From: Mycobacteriaceae bacterium
Lineage (GTDB): Bacteria > Actinomycetota > Actinomycetes > Mycobacteriales > Mycobacteriaceae
Assembly (NCBI GenBank): GCA_019242135.1
Contig: JAFAWC010000120.1
Location: 1-9,181 of the forward strand
Direction: 5' to 3'
Length of the DNA stretch: 9,181 nt
In this document: positions 6,081-9,181 of the stretch, piece by piece
Layout: the number at the start of each line of letters is the position of its first letter
How positions within the stretch are numbered: the first letter of the stretch is position 1
The notes under the pieces: model-generated
Database searches by the model: none
What the model was told of the DNA's origin: nothing
The model's input: only the letters and a program-made list of their open reading frames with translations
Program-made: the position numbers and the translations under genes

Positions 6081-7231
6081 GGACCCGCGCGGCGATCCTG
6101 CACGACGTCGGCGGTCCGTGGTCCGTCGAGGACATCTCACTCGAACCGCCGCGCGCCGGCGAGGTTCTCGTCGAGATGGCGGCGGCTGGCCTGTGCCATT
6201 CGGACGACCATGTCCTGACTGGTGACATGTCAGCGCCCAACGAGATGATGCGCAAACTCGGGTTGCCCACCATGTTCCCGATGATCGGCGGTCACGAGGG
6301 CGCCGGCGTCGTGCTCGAAGTGGGTGACGGTGTCATCGACTTCGCACCCGGAGACCACGTCGTGATGTCGTTCGTCGCGGTCTGCGGACGGTGCCGCTGG
6401 TGTGCATGCGGCATGGAGTACCTCTGTGACATGGGGGCGCAGATCATGACCCCGGGCATGCCGACCGACCAGACGTTTCGTCATCACACCGCCGACGGTC
6501 GGCCGCTCGGCCATTTGTCGAAGATCGGTGCGTTCGCGAAACACACGGTCGTGGCCGAAAGTTCGATCGTCAAAGTCAGCTCCGGATTACCACTGGTGCC
6601 CGGCGCGCTGTTGGCCTGCGCAATCCCCACCGGATATGGTTCGGCGACCAATCGGGCCCGGGTACGCGGCGGTGACACCGTCGTCGTGGTCGGGGCCGGT
6701 GGTATCGGCACCGCCGCGATCCAGGGCGCTCGCATCAACGGTGCGGCACAGGTCATCGCGGTGGATCCCGTTGAGTTCAAGCAAAAGTCAGCACTTCGAT
6801 TCGGCGCCACACACAGTACGGCGACCCCGGCCGACGCGGCCAAGCTCGTGCGGGATCTCACCCACGGCGTGATGGCCGACAGCGTGGTGGTCTCACCGTC
6901 GCTGATCTCCGGTGACGACATCCAGACGGTGCTCGACCTCACCCGCAAGGGCGGGACCTGTGTACTCACCGGGATGACTTCTCAGACAACGCAATCCGTC
7001 AAGCTCAATCTCCAAGACTTCATCCTGTGGAACAAGAATCTGGTCGGAACCGTGTTCGGGTCGTGTAATCCCCGAGCCGACATCCCGCGCTTCGCGCGGA
7101 TGTACGAGGCGGGCCAGCTGCAACTCGACGAGATGGTCACCAAGCGCTACCGGCTCGACGAGATCAACGACGGCTACGACGACCTGCGCAACGGCAAGAT
7201 CGTACGCGGCGTCATCGATTTCGGGCTCTGA
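6077..7231 (+). CDS. NDMA/mycofactocin-type zinc alcohol dehydrogenase
   Basis: This 384-aa zinc-dependent alcohol dehydrogenase oxidises an alcohol to an aldehyde or ketone. Catalytic zinc ligands are C40 (GLCHSDDH), H73-E74 (GGHEGAG) and C181 (LLACAIPTGYGS). The structural zinc site is C103, C106, C109 and C117. The nucleotide fold carries VVGAGGIG (204-211), followed by QGARINGA. The segments AVDPVEFK, GSCNPRADIPR and the C-terminal RGVIDF are characteristic of the family annotated as NDMA-dependent alcohol dehydrogenase, whose tightly held NADH is known to need an external acceptor, linked in mycobacteria to mycofactocin. A 16-residue segment (51-66, SAPNEMM...) lies between the TGD motif and the zinc ligand His. 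The start ATG overlaps the P450 stop by 4 bp. The likely substrate is the hydroxylated product of that P450. Confidence 0.93.
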   Translation: MRTRAAILHDVGGPWSVEDISLEPPRAGEVLVEMAAAGLCHSDDHVLTGDMSAPNEMMRKLGLPTMFPMIGGHEGAGVVLEVGDGVIDFAPGDHVVMSFVAVCGRCRWCACGMEYLCDMGAQIMTPGMPTDQTFRHHTADGRPLGHLSKIGAFAKHTVVAESSIVKVSSGLPLVPGALLACAIPTGYGSATNRARVRGGDTVVVVGAGGIGTAAIQGARINGAAQVIAVDPVEFKQKSALRFGATHSTATPADAAKLVRDLTHGVMADSVVVSPSLISGDDIQTVLDLTRKGGTCVLTGMTSQTTQSVKLNLQDFILWNKNLVGTVFGSCNPRADIPRFARMYEAGQLQLDEMVTKRYRLDEINDGYDDLRNGKIVRGVIDFGL

Positions 7232-7251
7232 TCGGGTTGGCGTGATTGGCT

Positions 7252-7306
7252 GAAACGGTATCTACCGTGGAGGGCACTCGCACTTTCCCGCGTGGAATAC
7301 CGTTTC
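7252..7306. terminator. Inverted repeat between convergent genes
   Basis: GAAACGGTAT (7252-7261) is perfectly complementary to ATACCGTTTC (7297-7306), with 35 nt between. Inside the first arm lies a tighter palindrome, ACGGTA-TC-TACCGT (7255-7268). The arms lie in the 81-nt gap between the ends of the alcohol dehydrogenase and the third amidohydrolase, so a bidirectional terminator is likely. The tight palindrome could alternatively be a protein-binding site. No T-tract follows. Confidence 0.5.
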
Positions 7307-7312
7307 GCGGGG

Positions 7313-8377
7313 TCAGGTGAGTCCGTAGAAGCGCTGCGCGTTCGTGCCGGCGATCTTCGCACGCGTCGGTTCACCGATATCGGCACGGGTGCGCAGGGAC
7401 TTCGTGCTCTCCGGCCATTCACCGTCCCAGTGCGGATAGTCGCTGGCGAACATGATGAAGTCGTCGCCAAGCACATCGATGACACCCGGCAGGATCGGCT
7501 CCTCCGGTTCGCAGGTGGTCCAGACATTGCCCGCCCGCAAGTACTCTTGCGGATCCTTTTGCCAGCCGCTCTCAATCCAATCGCCGCGCTTCTCGAAGTG
7601 CTCGTGGAGCCGGTCGACGAAGAACGGAACCCAGCCGACACCGGCCTCGAGGAACGCGACCCGCAGCTGCGGATGGCGATCGAAGACGCCGCCCGACACC
7701 AGCGCCGTCATGGCGGTCATCTGGTCGAATGGAAAGCTGACGCAGTGCACCTGGATGTAGTTCGAGAAGCGGTCGACGCCGATCTTGGGAAGGTGCATCC
7801 CCGGCGCGCCGTGGATGCCCAGCGGCATCTCGAGCTCAACGGCAGCCGCGTAGAACGGATCGAGGTCTGGGTGGTCGAGATTTCGTGTCTTGAGCGCGGG
7901 CGGGATGTGTGTCGCCACCAACCCGAGGTCCTTGGCCTCCCGCATGATGTCAATCGCGACGCTGCCGTGCTCGATCGGAGTCACGGCGATACCACGCAGC
8001 CTGCCGTTCGTGGGCCGGCAGTAATCGGCGATCCATCCGTTGTAGAGCCGCGCGAAACCGGCGGCGAATTCGGGATCCTCCAGCGTCGGTGTGCACAGTC
8101 CGAGGCTGGGATACAGCACCATCGTGTCGATCTGCTCGCGGTCTGCGTCGGCCAGCACACCGTTGGCCGACGAGTAGTCGATGCCAGCCGATGTGCTGAG
8201 GCCGTGTTCACGCGGACAGCCGGCGCCGGGGCCGGTGTCCTCGGGGTAGTTGCGCCCTTCGATGACCATGGCCCGTCCGTCGGCGCGCGCCTCGATGTGT
8301 TGCGGCCAGCGCTGCATCGCTTCGACCGCCAGCGATGGTCCCTCGGCAACGTGTCCGTCGGCGTCGATGATCCGCAT
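7313..8377 (-). CDS. Third amidohydrolase-2 family metalloenzyme, intact site
   Basis: This 354-aa TIM-barrel amidohydrolase is of the same superfamily as the tandem pair but is more distant in sequence. Expected metal and active-site positions are all present: D7 and H9 in DADGHV, H189 in GIHGAPG, E244 in FLEAG and D313 in SDYPHW. SGGVFDRHPQLRVAFLEAG (228-246) is a family signature and FYGLT closes the protein. The barrel begins at residue 2, so the ATG at 8377 is secure. There is no Shine-Dalgarno before it; instead TATCTT ends 6 nt upstream, as expected for a leaderless transcript. It is transcribed alone on the minus strand, divergent from the CoA ligase and convergent with the alcohol dehydrogenase. 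Relatives are decarboxylases or hydrolases; the reaction here is unknown, but a step after CoA-ligase or P450 chemistry is plausible. Confidence 0.9.
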   Translation of the reverse strand: MRIIDADGHVAEGPSLAVEAMQRWPQHIEARADGRAMVIEGRNYPEDTGPGAGCPREHGLSTSAGIDYSSANGVLADADREQIDTMVLYPSLGLCTPTLEDPEFAAGFARLYNGWIADYCRPTNGRLRGIAVTPIEHGSVAIDIMREAKDLGLVATHIPPALKTRNLDHPDLDPFYAAAVELEMPLGIHGAPGMHLPKIGVDRFSNYIQVHCVSFPFDQMTAMTALVSGGVFDRHPQLRVAFLEAGVGWVPFFVDRLHEHFEKRGDWIESGWQKDPQEYLRAGNVWTTCEPEEPILPGVIDVLGDDFIMFASDYPHWDGEWPESTKSLRTRADIGEPTRAKIAGTNAQRFYGLT

Positions 8378-8417
8378 TTGCTAAAGATACGATAATAGCG
8401 ACACAGCGGGGAGGGCG
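8378..8417. promoter_or_regulatory. Compact divergent promoter: leaderless amidohydrolase / CoA ligase
   Basis: Only 40 nt separate the two divergent starts. On the minus strand TATCTT (8389-8384) is followed by 6 nt and then the ATG, the spacing of a leaderless mRNA. On the + strand TACGAT (8388-8393) or GATAAT (8391-8396) could be the -10 of the ligase gene, with the G-rich run 8408-8415 as its Shine-Dalgarno. The 21-bp shared element covers 8380-8400. Confidence 0.5.
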
Positions 8418-9181
8418 ATGGCCGAGACGATCCAACAGCTGCTGGCCGAACGCGCATTATCCGACACCGTCGCAGTCAAGTACGAGCAGCGGTGCTGGAC
8501 CTGGCGCGAGCATGTCCGCGACGCGTCTGCTCGCGCCGCTGCCCTGCTGGCGCTCGCCGACCGCAACCGGCCACTGCACGTCGGCGTGCTGCTGGGGAAC
8601 ACCCCTGAGTTCCTCAACCAGATGGCCGCAGCCGGCCTCGGCGGCTACGTGCTATGCGGGATCAACACCACGCGCCGCGGCGAGGCCCTGGCCGCGGACA
8701 TCAGACGGGCCGACTGTCAGATCGTGGTGACTGACGCCGAGCACCGCGATCTGTTGAAAGACCTTGACCTGGGGGCTGTCCGGATCCTGGACTCGTCCAG
8801 CGACGAGTGGACCGGCATCATCGCCGGAGCAGGAGCGTTGACGCCGTACCGCGAGGCCGGCCCGATGGACACCTTCATGCTGATCTTCACCTCGGGCACC
8901 AGCGGAGAGCCCAAGGCCGTGCAGGTTTCGCATTTCATGGTGCTGATGTCGGGAACAAATCTCGTGCAACGGTTCGACATGACCGGCGACGACACCTGCT
9001 ATCTGTCGATGCCGCTGTTTCATTCCAACGCGCTGGTGGCGGGCTGGGGGGTGGCCATCGCGACCGGCGCCGCGATGGCACCCGCGAAGTTCTCGGCGTC
9101 GGGTTTTTTGAGCGACATCCGTCGATACGGCGCCACCTACATGAACTATGTCGGTAAGCCGCTGGCATACATTCTGGCGAC
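8418..9181 (+). CDS. AMP-forming acyl-CoA ligase (FadD-type), 3' end beyond the window
   Basis: The first 254 codons of an adenylate-forming enzyme are present, open to the window edge without a stop. Full-length relatives are about 500-540 aa, so about half is seen. The phosphate-binding motif is IFTSGTSGEPK (156-166), followed by VQVSH. PLFHSNAL (199-206) is the next conserved core. The N-terminal part has the typical helical segment with VGVLLGNTPEFL (55-66) and GYVLCGINTTRRG. The ATG at 8418 has a GGGGAGGG run just upstream. It would activate a carboxylic acid to the acyl-CoA through an acyl-AMP. In this setting the acid may be the oxidised product of the P450 and alcohol dehydrogenase. 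It resembles mycobacterial FadD proteins used for steroid or fatty-acid chains, but I cannot pick a specific orthologue. Confidence 0.9.
   Translation, partial: MAETIQQLLAERALSDTVAVKYEQRCWTWREHVRDASARAAALLALADRNRPLHVGVLLGNTPEFLNQMAAAGLGGYVLCGINTTRRGEALAADIRRADCQIVVTDAEHRDLLKDLDLGAVRILDSSSDEWTGIIAGAGALTPYREAGPMDTFMLIFTSGTSGEPKAVQVSHFMVLMSGTNLVQRFDMTGDDTCYLSMPLFHSNALVAGWGVAIATGAAMAPAKFSASGFLSDIRRYGATYMNYVGKPLAYILA

Noticed and set aside
7292..8395. A 367-codon open frame on the + strand opposite the third amidohydrolase
   Set aside because: It is the mirror of a well-supported enzyme gene. Long antisense frames are common in high-GC DNA, and the translation shows no recognisable domain.

Overview
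The window looks like chromosomal DNA from a high-GC actinobacterium, most probably a Mycobacterium or close relative. The grounds are a strong G/C bias at third codon positions, GTG starts, several 4-bp ATGA gene junctions, an alcohol dehydrogenase of the NDMA/mycofactocin-dependent type, a FadD-type acyl-CoA ligase, and one start codon placed for leaderless translation. I assign the organism from gene style, not from a species marker.

Layout. (1) At 81-1653 (+), a GntR/FadR-type regulator is followed closely by a classical short-chain dehydrogenase/reductase (SDR). (2) At 4753-1674 (-), a tightly overlapping four-gene operon reads Rieske [2Fe-2S] protein, amidohydrolase-2 paralogue A (metal ligands lost), amidohydrolase-2 paralogue B (ligands kept), then a SnoaL/NTF2-like small protein. 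(3) Divergent from it, at 4893-7231 (+), a cytochrome P450 is coupled to the NDMA-type alcohol dehydrogenase. (4) At 8377-7313 (-) lies a third amidohydrolase of the same superfamily with an intact site. (5) From 8418 (+) an AMP-forming acyl-CoA ligase runs off the window end.

How they may work together. The set looks like a catabolic island for an unidentified hydrophobic or alicyclic substrate: P450 hydroxylation, oxidation of the alcohol by the mycofactocin-type dehydrogenase, SDR redox chemistry, CoA activation by the ligase, and C-C cleavage, decarboxylation or hydrolysis by the amidohydrolases. The GntR/FadR protein is the obvious local regulator. No aldehyde dehydrogenase, dedicated P450 reductase or mycofactocin biosynthesis gene is in view, so the pathway is incomplete here and the substrate cannot be named.

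Most notable points. The two co-translated amidohydrolases are an apparent active plus inactive pair. Two unrelated in-frame tandem repeats sit on either side of the junction between those two genes. A related 21-bp AT-rich element recurs in all three promoter regions. Both convergent junctions carry inverted repeats. No tRNA, rRNA, CRISPR, insertion sequence or integrase was seen, and no gene-free stretch exceeds about 140 bases.
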